A stretch of 39,817 bases of DNA, from contig JAFMDF010000056.1 in the NCBI GenBank assembly GCA_017857395.1, forward strand, positions 1 through 39,817, written 5' to 3'. This DNA comes from Bacteroidota bacterium. GTDB taxonomy: Bacteria > Bacteroidota > Bacteroidia > Chitinophagales > Saprospiraceae. The translations under genes were made by a program, and so were the position numbers. The stretch's first letter is position 1; each line of letters begins with the position of its first letter. Shown piece after piece: positions 32,808-39,817 of this stretch. Under the pieces are notes generated by a model, which ran no database searches, was not told the DNA's origin, and was given only the letters and a program-made list of their open reading frames with translations.

Positions 32808-32832
32808 TCCTATCCTTTACGTGTATAGGATA
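32808..32832 (-). terminator. Minus-strand hairpin with T-run in the aminotransferase leader
   Basis: On the minus strand ATCCTAT (32832-32826) pairs with ATAGGAT (32814-32808), followed by a run of seven T (32807-32801). No minus-strand gene lies upstream of it, and the aminotransferase starts 144 bases downstream, so it could be a leader attenuator or the end of an unannotated small RNA. Confidence 0.4.
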
Positions 32833-33344
32833 TTCTTTTGATTTCTTTTCTTACCTGACTAATCGTTTCAGTTTGCCCGGGACTATTTTATTTAAAAGAC
32901 GACTAAGAGTGAGGCCAATGAAACATATTCTTAAAAAATAAAATATAAAAAACTTTGAATTTGTATAGTTATTGTTTAGATTTGCTTTATCCTAAAAAAC
33001 CGGCCATTTAAAAACTATAAACAATTTAATGAAAATGGAACAAAAACTACCTATTAATGTCGGTGTAAAACAACCAATCTTTTATAAAAACATTCCCAAT
33101 TTACAGCTTCGTTTATATCTCTTAATACTACAATTTTTTAGTTAACGCAATATTTTTACTTATCAACCTGCCATTAAGCAGAATTACTGGATTTATTCAT
33201 TGCCTATAAAGCTATTATATGCACTAGGCAGTTTGTAATTGGTGTCTCTCTCTATTTGTTCTATTTGCTGCAAAGCATCATTGGACACTCATGTTCTTTT
33301 AAAATGGAAGGCTCACCAATCAAATATTTTAAATATACTTCGTT
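32833..33344. other. Gene-poor region with one small ORF
   Basis: About 510 AT-rich bases between the aminotransferase leader and the first secreted-protein gene. The only candidate is a 38-codon plus-strand ORF at 33029-33145 (MKMEQKLPINVGVKQP, then LRLYLLILQFFS), whose end resembles a truncated signal peptide of the type that starts large secreted proteins. No recognisable RNA gene. It may be a remnant of an adhesin gene. Confidence 0.4.
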
Positions 33345-33851
33345 ATGAAAAATTTATTCATGACTTTGGTGGTATTGAAGATGCTATGCTTTATCCCAAG
33401 TAAAATATATACACAAAACATCCGCTATCATAACCTAACCATTGACGTAGTTGATGCTACAAGCAATTCCGTTTTCCCCAGTCGAGTACCATTTGAGATA
33501 GTTTACGAATTAACCACTCCTAAAAATAACAACTTAAATACTGGCTTTAAACGTTCGTCGTTATTGGCAAATTATGGGTATATGGATTTAGTGCCAAAAG
33601 AGCATCATTTGAAAAATAGGGCAATAATTGCTCAAGATAACTTGACGTTTCCTGAGCAGTACTTTGGACTAATAGGTGTGGTCTTCCTTCATCCGTTAAC
33701 TCATGTCCTTTTTGCATTTAATGGGAATGAAGAGGCAAACAAATTAATAAATACTCACTCAAAAAATTCTTGGGGTAAATTTAATAGAAAATATCCTGCT
33801 GTTACTTGTACACCACCAGACTGTGCAGCCCAATGGGATGGAAATAATTAG
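33345..33851 (+). CDS. Secreted protein of unknown function
   Basis: A 168-residue protein with a signal peptide (residues 1-23, MKNLFMTLVVLKMLCFIPSK, with IYTQ before the mature part). The mature protein has no cysteines except a close C-terminal pair (VTCTPPDCAAQWDGNN). I do not recognise a family. It opens a run of four plus-strand genes for exported proteins, and it ends in a WxGxN tail similar to the next protein's. A stem-loop (33861-33899) lies between them. Confidence 0.7.
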   Translation: MKNLFMTLVVLKMLCFIPSKIYTQNIRYHNLTIDVVDATSNSVFPSRVPFEIVYELTTPKNNNLNTGFKRSSLLANYGYMDLVPKEHHLKNRAIIAQDNLTFPEQYFGLIGVVFLHPLTHVLFAFNGNEEANKLINTHSKNSWGKFNRKYPAVTCTPPDCAAQWDGNN

Positions 33852-33860
33852 ATGAATCCT

Positions 33861-33899
33861 AGGCAGACCTCCAAGTATCTTTAAGACCTTGGAATGCCT
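33861..33899 (+). terminator. Interrupted stem-loop between two secreted-protein genes
   Basis: AGGCA (33861-33865) and TCCAAG (33870-33875) pair with CTTGGA (33888-33893) and TGCCT (33895-33899). No T-run follows, so it could attenuate rather than terminate transcription into the next gene. Confidence 0.35.
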
Positions 33900-33970
33900 A
33901 AACGATGGACACTTGATTATTTAGAAAAAAGATTACAAATCAACTTATAAACTTTTAAAATCACTTTATT

Positions 33971-36184
33971 ATGAAAACAGTTTTAACTATTTTTTCGACT
34001 TTTTGTATGCTATTCGGCACCACAAATGTAATGCTAGGGCAAGTAATTAATGAATGGGATTGGGATGAATCGGGAACAGATATGGGGGAATTTATCGAAG
34101 TGTTCATTCCTAATCCACAACCTGTAGATTTGAGCCAATATGCTATTATAGAATATGAAACTTCTGGAACATCTGCTGGTAATGTCCAAAGCCAAGGAAC
34201 GCATACTTTAGATGGATTTACTGCAACCGCTGTAACTGCTGATGGAGGCACTTATTATCTATTAACAGAATCCTTTGAACAGAATGATGCAGTAGCGTTG
34301 GTTGGGCCAAGTGGCGTCCTGCAATTTTTGCATACAACGAATGAAGTAACCGCCAATGAAGGAGGTGCAATGGGTGCTACTTCTTTAAGTATCGGCGTAT
34401 CAGATAGCTACACTTCTGGACACTCGGTTCAAAGACAGTCAGATGGTACTTATACTGCATTGGCAGAAACGCCAGGAGCGATTAATAATGTCGTTATGCT
34501 TGTGCTTTCCTTCGATGCCTTACCTGATTGTGATGATACGCCGAACGCTGCTGGAACAGCCGCCGCAGATAATGCCATGTATATTCATATTAGTAATCTA
34601 ACGAATGCCGATGGCGCTACTCCAACCATTTTTACTAGTTCAAGTGGCACTATAACTGATAACCTAACAGCAGGTGCTACTTCAGGGACTATTCAAATTA
34701 CTGGGCTTACGGATGCGGATTATGGCACGATTCTTACCCTCTCTGCAAGCAATAATGGAATGACTACAAACCTAGAGATTCCAGTAGTTATTTGTGGTTT
34801 TTCAGTAGATAATGGAGGAGATGGTAGCAATGAAGCCGAAGTGTCAAATGGTGCATTTTGTACGACCCAAAACGGTATTACTGCTCCTGGTGTTTTAGTA
34901 GAAGCCGTACCCAATACCGCACTTTCTTCTGGTAATGATATTATCAGCACCTATGTATATGCGCTAGTGAATACCAGTAATAGTGACGAAATTGTTGCCA
35001 CTAATAACACTGGTTTGTTTGGTGCTCCAAATGTGGTATCTGGTATGATTTATCGAGTTTATGCCTTTAAGGTCAATGATTCTGAATTGACCACCTTTAA
35101 TACGGCAGTCGCCAATTTATCTCCTAAAAATATTTCAACAGGAGATGATATTTTAACCAAATCCAATGCTTTTGCTGGGCTTTGTTATACTTCCTGCTGG
35201 AACGTAGCTTTCTCTCCAAGTTGTGTTGTTTGCCCAACGATTACTTCCCTAACTGCTAGTTCATCCATTTGTTCAGGCACTGCTATTACTGACTTAACGG
35301 CTACCATCGCTCAATTTCATAGCACAGAAAATAAGGTACAAGATTATGAGGTAGAATTTGTTTACACGACTACCCAAGCTGCAGATGCAGCAACAGTTTA
35401 TGCTTTAACGGCTACTGTTTTGGGAACGGAAGCCGTAGCTAGCGCAGGCACTACAACCGTAACGGAAACCTCTTTTGTTTTACCAACCGCCACCACTCAA
35501 ACGACCTATTATATTTATGCTCGGATTTTGAATGCGGCCGCTACGGTTTCAGATGGAAACTGCCGACCTTTTGCAGAAGCAACAGTAGTCGTCAACCCAG
35601 TTCCTACCCTCGCAGCTACAGGAATGAATCCTAGTACCTGTAATAACGCAGATGGTCAACTTGAATTAAATTTAACCAATGTTCCAGATGGAGCGACTTA
35701 CACGATTAATTATGTGGATGAAACCAATACTGCTCAAACTTTTACCAATGTAATGGTAACATCAGGAAGTGCCACTATTACTGGTTTGAATGCTGGAACT
35801 TATAACAACCTAAGTATTACACTTAATGGATGTACGTCTACAGAAGATTTAGATATAGTATTAACCAATCCTTTACCTACTGCAAGTATTGCGCTAACGA
35901 TGCCTACGCTTTGCTCCAGTAGTTCAGGTACGACTCTAACATTTTCTAGTGACGCAGGCAACCAAATAATTTACAGTATTGATGGTGTCAATCAGGCTGC
36001 CATTACAATTGAGTCAGATGGGACAAATGAAATATTGGTAAACCCCTCCGCCACCACTCGTTATGCCTTGGTTTCTGTGACCAATCCAACGACCACCTGT
36101 ATGCAGAATATAACGGATAATGTACTGTTGACCATTACGGATTTATCTTGTGATAGTACTTTTCCTTGGTCTGGGAGTAATTGA
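33971..36184 (+). CDS. Large secreted adhesin-like protein with lamin-tail-like N-terminal domain
   Basis: A 737-residue exported protein. A signal peptide (residues 1-23) is followed by a lamin-tail-like domain: INEWDWDESGTDMGEFIEVF, NPQPVDLSQYAIIEY. The middle (about 280-420) has a module with cysteines, YVYALVNTS ... ATNNTGLF ... YRVYAFKV ... CYTSCWNVAF, that recurs in the 36364 protein. The last 320 residues are Thr/Ser-rich immunoglobulin-like repeats (NPVPTLAATGMNPSTC and similar), as in Bacteroidota surface proteins. No T9SS sorting domain is visible; it ends CDSTFPWSGSN. Either a second export route, or the protein is a fragment whose C-terminus was lost. Surface location inferred. 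Confidence 0.75.
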   Translation: MKTVLTIFSTFCMLFGTTNVMLGQVINEWDWDESGTDMGEFIEVFIPNPQPVDLSQYAIIEYETSGTSAGNVQSQGTHTLDGFTATAVTADGGTYYLLTESFEQNDAVALVGPSGVLQFLHTTNEVTANEGGAMGATSLSIGVSDSYTSGHSVQRQSDGTYTALAETPGAINNVVMLVLSFDALPDCDDTPNAAGTAAADNAMYIHISNLTNADGATPTIFTSSSGTITDNLTAGATSGTIQITGLTDADYGTILTLSASNNGMTTNLEIPVVICGFSVDNGGDGSNEAEVSNGAFCTTQNGITAPGVLVEAVPNTALSSGNDIISTYVYALVNTSNSDEIVATNNTGLFGAPNVVSGMIYRVYAFKVNDSELTTFNTAVANLSPKNISTGDDILTKSNAFAGLCYTSCWNVAFSPSCVVCPTITSLTASSSICSGTAITDLTATIAQFHSTENKVQDYEVEFVYTTTQAADAATVYALTATVLGTEAVASAGTTTVTETSFVLPTATTQTTYYIYARILNAAATVSDGNCRPFAEATVVVNPVPTLAATGMNPSTCNNADGQLELNLTNVPDGATYTINYVDETNTAQTFTNVMVTSGSATITGLNAGTYNNLSITLNGCTSTEDLDIVLTNPLPTASIALTMPTLCSSSSGTTLTFSSDAGNQIIYSIDGVNQAAITIESDGTNEILVNPSATTRYALVSVTNPTTTCMQNITDNVLLTITDLSCDSTFPWSGSN

Positions 36185-36225
36185 CGTTTTTTGTTAGCTT
36201 CCTAGGCAATGGCAAAAGAATAACT

Positions 36226-36263
36226 GGCTCTTTGACAATTTTTGCAAAAATTGTCAAAGAGCC
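36226..36263. terminator. 38-bp perfect palindrome after the adhesin gene
   Basis: GGCTCTTTGACAATTTTTG (36226-36244) is exactly self-complementary with 36245-36263. It is 42 bases after the stop of the adhesin gene. No T-run follows, yet a strong symmetrical stem would form in RNA. Confidence 0.7.
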
Positions 36264-36273
36264 GAATAACTTA

Positions 36274-36333
36274 CAAGTTGCGGACAACTGGTAGCAAAGC
36301 CTGAAGGCTTTGCTACCAGTTGTCCGCAACTTG
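36274..36333. repeat. 29-bp perfect inverted repeat with a 2-base loop
   Basis: Arms 36274-36302 and 36305-36333 are exact reverse complements; the inner part reads GTAGCAAAGCCT-GA-AGGCTTTGCTAC. It lies 31 bases before the start of the IPTL-CTERM-like gene, directly after another perfect palindrome. Perfect stems of this length are unusual for terminators and suggest a mobile or REP-like element. Confidence 0.85.
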
Positions 36334-36363
36334 AGTTACTTATTTAAAAACATATTAACTCAA

Positions 36364-37758
36364 ATGAAAAACTCAACACAACGACACAATTTTTCCTTGT
36401 TAAAAAAGATAGGAATAAATGGAATCCTATTTCTACTTTTAGGCTTCTTTTCGCCCTATTCTCTGCAAGCAAATACAACTATTCTTTCTTCAGTTGAGGC
36501 TATCGGAACTTGTGTGGGTATTACTGCTGCGGAAGAAAATACCTATAATTTGACCATCACAGGATTAGACGCCACCGTTTTATATGATTTTGACTTAAAT
36601 GGAGATGGAATCAATGAAATTACTCATTTTACAGGCGCAAGCACCTTCACCACAAATACCGAAAACAAAACAAATATTCCTTTTATAGATGGTACTGCCA
36701 CCCAATTAGTACAAATTGATGAATCTGCCAATGGTATTTATGATTGGCGCATTATGGTACACGAAGTCTTATGTACAGATGCAGATAATGATGGCGATTT
36801 AGACTTTTCTGCGGGCTGTAATGCTGCTAAATCAGCCAAAGAAAGTGGATACATTGTAGCCACGACTGCGCCTTATAATAGTACCAATGTTTACCTTTAT
36901 GTGTTGACTACTCCTACAGGTAATGCTCTAGCAGCAAATACCGCTGGGTTGTTTACGAACCTCTCAGTGGATGCGACTGCGGGTAGGTTTGATTATCAAG
37001 TAATGGCACTTAATTTTCCGACTAAAACTGATGTACAGGATTTTATAACTGGCCTAAGGTTTGATGCGATTACTGGCACGAATGTTACTCCAACCACCAT
37101 GCTATCTATGGAATGCGCAACAGTTTGTGGCACGATGGCTTATGATCTATCCTGTAGAATGGACGATGTTGCCCTGACCAAAAAGGTGGTCTCAACTAGT
37201 AATACCAAAAACCTGAATATAGGAGATAAGGTGACCTTCGAAATCGAAATTTTTAACCAAGGAACAGCTCCTATTTATGATGTCGTCATCAAAGATTTAT
37301 TCCAAAGTGGCTATCATTTCCTAATTGCAGATAATCAAAAAAATGCCTTTTCGAAAATACCTAATAATATAACAGGTGGTGGCATGGTTACTACAACGAT
37401 TGCAGGCCCAATCGCTAGTAACTCGAATCAGGTTATTGAAATAGTGTTGACTATTAATGCCAATGCGAATCATCAGAATTTAACCAACTTAGCGGAAATT
37501 ATCGAAGCTCGACAAACACCTAATGGTCCATTGATTGCTGATGTGGATAATGATTTGATGAATCAATTGCCGCCAATCGAAAACGAAATAGATAATGAGA
37601 TTGCTGATAATCCAACTGATCAGGATGATTTTGATTTTGCTCAGGTGGCGCTTGCCGTACCTATTCCTACTATGGGTACATGGGGGTTGTTAATTTTCGG
37701 ATTGCTGATTTTGAATATGGGAGGGTGGATTATTCGGACTAGATTAGTTTGTATTTGA
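36364..37758 (+). CDS. Secreted protein with DUF11-like domain and IPTL-CTERM-like tail
   Basis: A 464-residue exported protein starting at ATG 36364 (MKNSTQRHN), not an upstream TTG inside the inverted repeat. The signal peptide runs to about residue 36. Residues about 40-300 include the same module as the preceding protein (VYLYVLTTP ... ANTAGLF ... YQVMALNFP, with cysteines) and a calcium-type DADNDGDLD. Residues about 290-380 resemble a DUF11/conserved-repeat domain (GDKVTFEIEIFNQGTAPIYD). The C-terminus is IPTMGTWGLLIFGLLIL plus a second part of the helix and RTR, which matches IPTL-CTERM sorting tails: motif, membrane helix, basic end. It is presumably anchored or sorted by an exosortase-like system not present in the window. 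Confidence 0.78.
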   Translation: MKNSTQRHNFSLLKKIGINGILFLLLGFFSPYSLQANTTILSSVEAIGTCVGITAAEENTYNLTITGLDATVLYDFDLNGDGINEITHFTGASTFTTNTENKTNIPFIDGTATQLVQIDESANGIYDWRIMVHEVLCTDADNDGDLDFSAGCNAAKSAKESGYIVATTAPYNSTNVYLYVLTTPTGNALAANTAGLFTNLSVDATAGRFDYQVMALNFPTKTDVQDFITGLRFDAITGTNVTPTTMLSMECATVCGTMAYDLSCRMDDVALTKKVVSTSNTKNLNIGDKVTFEIEIFNQGTAPIYDVVIKDLFQSGYHFLIADNQKNAFSKIPNNITGGGMVTTTIAGPIASNSNQVIEIVLTINANANHQNLTNLAEIIEARQTPNGPLIADVDNDLMNQLPPIENEIDNEIADNPTDQDDFDFAQVALAVPIPTMGTWGLLIFGLLILNMGGWIIRTRLVCI

Positions 37759-37942
37759 GTAGACCTAAGTAGTGCGACAATAAAAAGAATAAAAGCGTTT
37801 AGGCAGTAATTCTTTATCCGTGATTGATTTACCTAAAGGAGCAAACGACCAACAATCTTTTACTAAAAAAATAAGGATTGCTAAGGTTGGACAAATAATG
37901 GATTGAAGATGGCTTAAAGCTTTAGGGTATTTAGAATAAGTG

Positions 37943-37950
37943 TATTTTTG
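37943..37950 (+). promoter_or_regulatory. Candidate -7 box of the esterase gene
   Basis: TATTTTTG at 37943-37950 fits TAnnTTTG and is 31 bases from the start ATG at 37982. There is no clear TTTG at the -33 position. Confidence 0.4.
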
Positions 37951-37981
37951 CGCTCCAAATTTCACCTAACTAAATAATAAT

Positions 37982-39382
37982 ATGCTGCGTTATTTATTCT
38001 TTTTCTTGTTGCTCTTTCCTAGTCAAATCGTATTGGCACAATTAACCATTATTGTGGAACAGTTGCCCGAAGCAACACCTGCTTTGGATGCCATTTATAT
38101 AGCGGGCGACTTTCAAGGGTGGAATCCAAATGACCCTGCGTATCAACTGACTAAAAACGCAGAGGGTCTGCATGAAATCACTTTTGAACCACAAACGGGA
38201 AATATAGCCTTTAAATTTACCAGAGGGAGTTGGGAAAACACAGAAGGAAATGCAGCGGGGCAGTTTTTGCCCAATAGAACATTCAATTATTCGGGAAATG
38301 CCACCACTATTCGAGTCACCATAGCTAGTTGGGAAGATGTATCAGGGACGGCAAATAGTACGGCTGCGGAAAATGTACATATTTTAGACGATGACTTTCC
38401 GATAAATGCCCTCAATAGAACCAGACGGATATGGATTTATTTACCACCAGATTATGCACAAACCAATAAAAAATATCCTGTTTTATATTTACAAGATGGG
38501 CAAAATGCCTTTGATGCCGCTACTAGTTTTTCTGGCGAATGGCAAGTAGATGAGTCTCTAAATCGACTATTTGAAGCAGGAGATTATGGCTGTATCGTCG
38601 TTGCCATTGATAATGGTCAAGCGCATCGAATAGACGAGTATACACCTTGGCCAAATCCAGAATATGGAGGAGGAGAGGGTGATGAATATCTATCTTTTAT
38701 CGTCAATGAATTAAAACCAGTTATTGATGCCAATTACCATACGTTATCAAGCAGGGAATTCACGGGCATTATGGGTAGTTCACTAGGAGGTCTTATTAGT
38801 CATTTTGGATTTGTGGAATATCCTACCGTATTTGGTAAAGCAGGCATATTTTCTCCCTCCTATTGGTTTTCTGATAATGTTTATAGCCATACGGCGACTA
38901 TCGAAAAAGCAGCGGATTCCAAAATCTATTTGCTCGGCGGACAAAATGAAAGTGCCACTTTAGTTGCCCATATTAATCGCATGGAAGCAGTACTGAAAGC
39001 AGAAGGATTTGCTGCTACAGAAATTAAAAAAGTCATTCATCCCGACGGCGCGCATAGTGAATGGTATTGGGCAAGAGAATTTTCTGCTGCCTACGAATGG
39101 CTCTTTGGCGACCTCAATTTCACGACTAGTACGGCTTTAACGCCAAGGCTAACTATCCGAATTTTCCCTAATCCTACCGATAGTTTATTACATATTGAAG
39201 GACTGCCAAATGGAGTAAATTACCAGGTAGAAATTGTTTCTTTGCAAGGGCAGCCGCTTAAGCGAATGCCTATGAATCAGTCGGCTATTGCTTTAGATTT
39301 TTTGCCGAGTGGGTTTTATATTGTAAAAGTATGGGCTGGGAATCAGGTTGTTTTTAGTGAACGGGTGATGGTGAATAGATAG
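37982..39382 (+). CDS. Secreted esterase with CBM20/48-like domain and T9SS sorting domain
   Basis: A 466-residue modular enzyme. Residues 1-19: signal peptide. Residues about 20-115: a carbohydrate-binding (CBM20/CBM48-like) domain with YIAGDFQGWNPNDPAYQLTK. Residues about 130-375: esterase-D-type alpha/beta hydrolase; RRIWIYLPPDY, KYPVLYLQDGQNAF, the nucleophile elbow GSSLGG with S267, and HPDGAHSEWYW supplying the histidine. Residues about 385-466: T9SS type A sorting domain (IRIFPNPTDSLLHIEGLP ... GFYIVKVWAG). So it should be exported through the type IX system and anchored on or released from the cell surface. Substrate unknown; a carbohydrate ester is a sensible guess. Confidence 0.9.
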   Translation: MLRYLFFFLLLFPSQIVLAQLTIIVEQLPEATPALDAIYIAGDFQGWNPNDPAYQLTKNAEGLHEITFEPQTGNIAFKFTRGSWENTEGNAAGQFLPNRTFNYSGNATTIRVTIASWEDVSGTANSTAAENVHILDDDFPINALNRTRRIWIYLPPDYAQTNKKYPVLYLQDGQNAFDAATSFSGEWQVDESLNRLFEAGDYGCIVVAIDNGQAHRIDEYTPWPNPEYGGGEGDEYLSFIVNELKPVIDANYHTLSSREFTGIMGSSLGGLISHFGFVEYPTVFGKAGIFSPSYWFSDNVYSHTATIEKAADSKIYLLGGQNESATLVAHINRMEAVLKAEGFAATEIKKVIHPDGAHSEWYWAREFSAAYEWLFGDLNFTTSTALTPRLTIRIFPNPTDSLLHIEGLPNGVNYQVEIVSLQGQPLKRMPMNQSAIALDFLPSGFYIVKVWAGNQVVFSERVMVNR

Positions 39383-39817
39383 GCAGTAAGAGTTAGGCAT
39401 TTCTTTACATTACATTCTGCTTTTGCTGTTTTTATTATGATGCTTGTATTTATAGTTATCGGAATAGAAGAAACACTAAGCCTGACAATTGTAATGATTG
39501 TTGGGCTGTTGTCATTAAAAAATCACTAACTCCTTCCTACTTCTCAACAAACCTCTTCCAATTCTTTGGAATAAATAAAATTTTCCATATCTTACTAACA
39601 AGTTATTGAAATAGCTATCCCCTTTCCATCATTCCCCTCAGTTTAATATACCTACGCTTTAAGTATCACCACTTCCATTTTACACTAACAATATTTAAAC
39701 ACTAATTGGGTTCGCACGCATCCTACTGGCTAGGTTTTGTCCTATTCCATACTAAGACTTTGTTATTCATAACTACCCTAAAAAAGGGTAATTGTTGTAA
39801 AAGTCTTGTTTAGCGAA
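39383..39817. other. Downstream region to the window edge
   Basis: No gene is recognised. A 30-codon hydrophobic plus-strand ORF (39437-39529) is present but unconvincing. A small stem TACCCT/AGGGTA (39774-39790) lies close to the end. The last eight bases, TTAGCGAA (39810-39817), equal the first eight of the palindrome found twice near pckA and may begin a further copy cut by the window edge. Confidence 0.4.

Noticed and set aside
36310-36363. TTG-started N-terminal extension of the IPTL-CTERM protein
   Set aside because: The extension is encoded by the arm of the 29-bp inverted repeat and would bury the signal peptide; ATG 36364 is better.
37765-37965. 66-residue minus-strand ORF between the IPTL-CTERM and esterase genes
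   Set aside because: It fills the intergenic gap and its composition is not absurd, but I recognise no motif and its 5' end overlaps the likely esterase promoter; not enough to call a gene.
39437-39529. 30-residue hydrophobic ORF near the window end
   Set aside because: Too short, no context or conserved motif; mentioned only as content of the region.
1-39817. CRISPR array, tRNA/rRNA genes, insertion sequences, prophage or toxin-antitoxin genes
   Set aside because: I looked for regularly spaced repeats, clover-leaf-like patterns, transposase or integrase motifs and small toxin pairs and found none; the repeat array at 13781 has units too short and no spacers of CRISPR size.

Overview
The window is an AT-rich chromosomal segment of a Bacteroidota bacterium, probably a Saprospira-like lineage; the exact placement is my inference. 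The signs are a Bacteroidetes-type promoter (TTTG-N19-TAnnTTTG) at 3172-3202, almost no Shine-Dalgarno sequences, Obg without a C-terminal OCT domain, an OmpA protein with thrombospondin-3 repeats, a TMTC-like membrane TPR protein, DUF983 and DUF3089 proteins, menaquinone genes, and a type IX secretion (T9SS) C-terminal sorting domain on a secreted esterase. I see no rRNA, tRNA, CRISPR array, insertion sequence or prophage.

Layout. 1-5 kb: housekeeping genes (BON/LysM protein, Bcp peroxiredoxin, DUF2147 protein translationally coupled to diacylglycerol kinase, CutC, a lipoprotein, Obg). 5-9 kb: OmpA/TSP3 outer-membrane protein and a TMTC-like protein. 9-12.6 kb: minus-strand run of menF, menE, a DUF983 gene and a fatty-acid-hydroxylase gene; menC lies separately at 20.5 kb. 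12.8-14.8 kb: ROK sugar kinase, a 17-bp repeat array and a zincless Fpg/Nei glycosylase. 15.3-20 kb: gluconeogenic pair pckA-fbp, divergent from a RamB/PrpR-type regulator; the shared intergenic region carries two identical, perfect 19-bp palindromes. 20-28.7 kb: menC, an acyl-CoA ligase, a 4-TM protein next to a sodium:solute symporter, a creatininase-family gene with an apparent one-base deletion, and two hydrolases. 28.9-31.2 kb: a compact type II restriction-modification unit (endonuclease, C5-cytosine methyltransferase, DUF6471 small protein) with repeat boxes in its promoter. 31.3-39.4 kb: class III aminotransferase, then four plus-strand exported proteins, one with a T9SS sorting domain and one with an IPTL-CTERM-like tail.

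The most interesting candidates are: the pckA-fbp/RamB-like regulator locus with its repeated palindrome, apparently a self-contained acyl-CoA- or carbon-responsive gluconeogenesis switch; the DUF6471-containing R-M unit with tandem 20-bp boxes; the frameshifted creatininase; a 15-codon remnant of a metallophosphoesterase before the fbp terminator; and the shared module and unusual C-termini of the secreted proteins. Several starts were moved from TTG or upstream codons to ATG (dgkA, the hydroxylase, menC, the cytosine methyltransferase, DUF6471, the alpha/beta hydrolase and the IPTL-CTERM protein); menF appears to use GTG.
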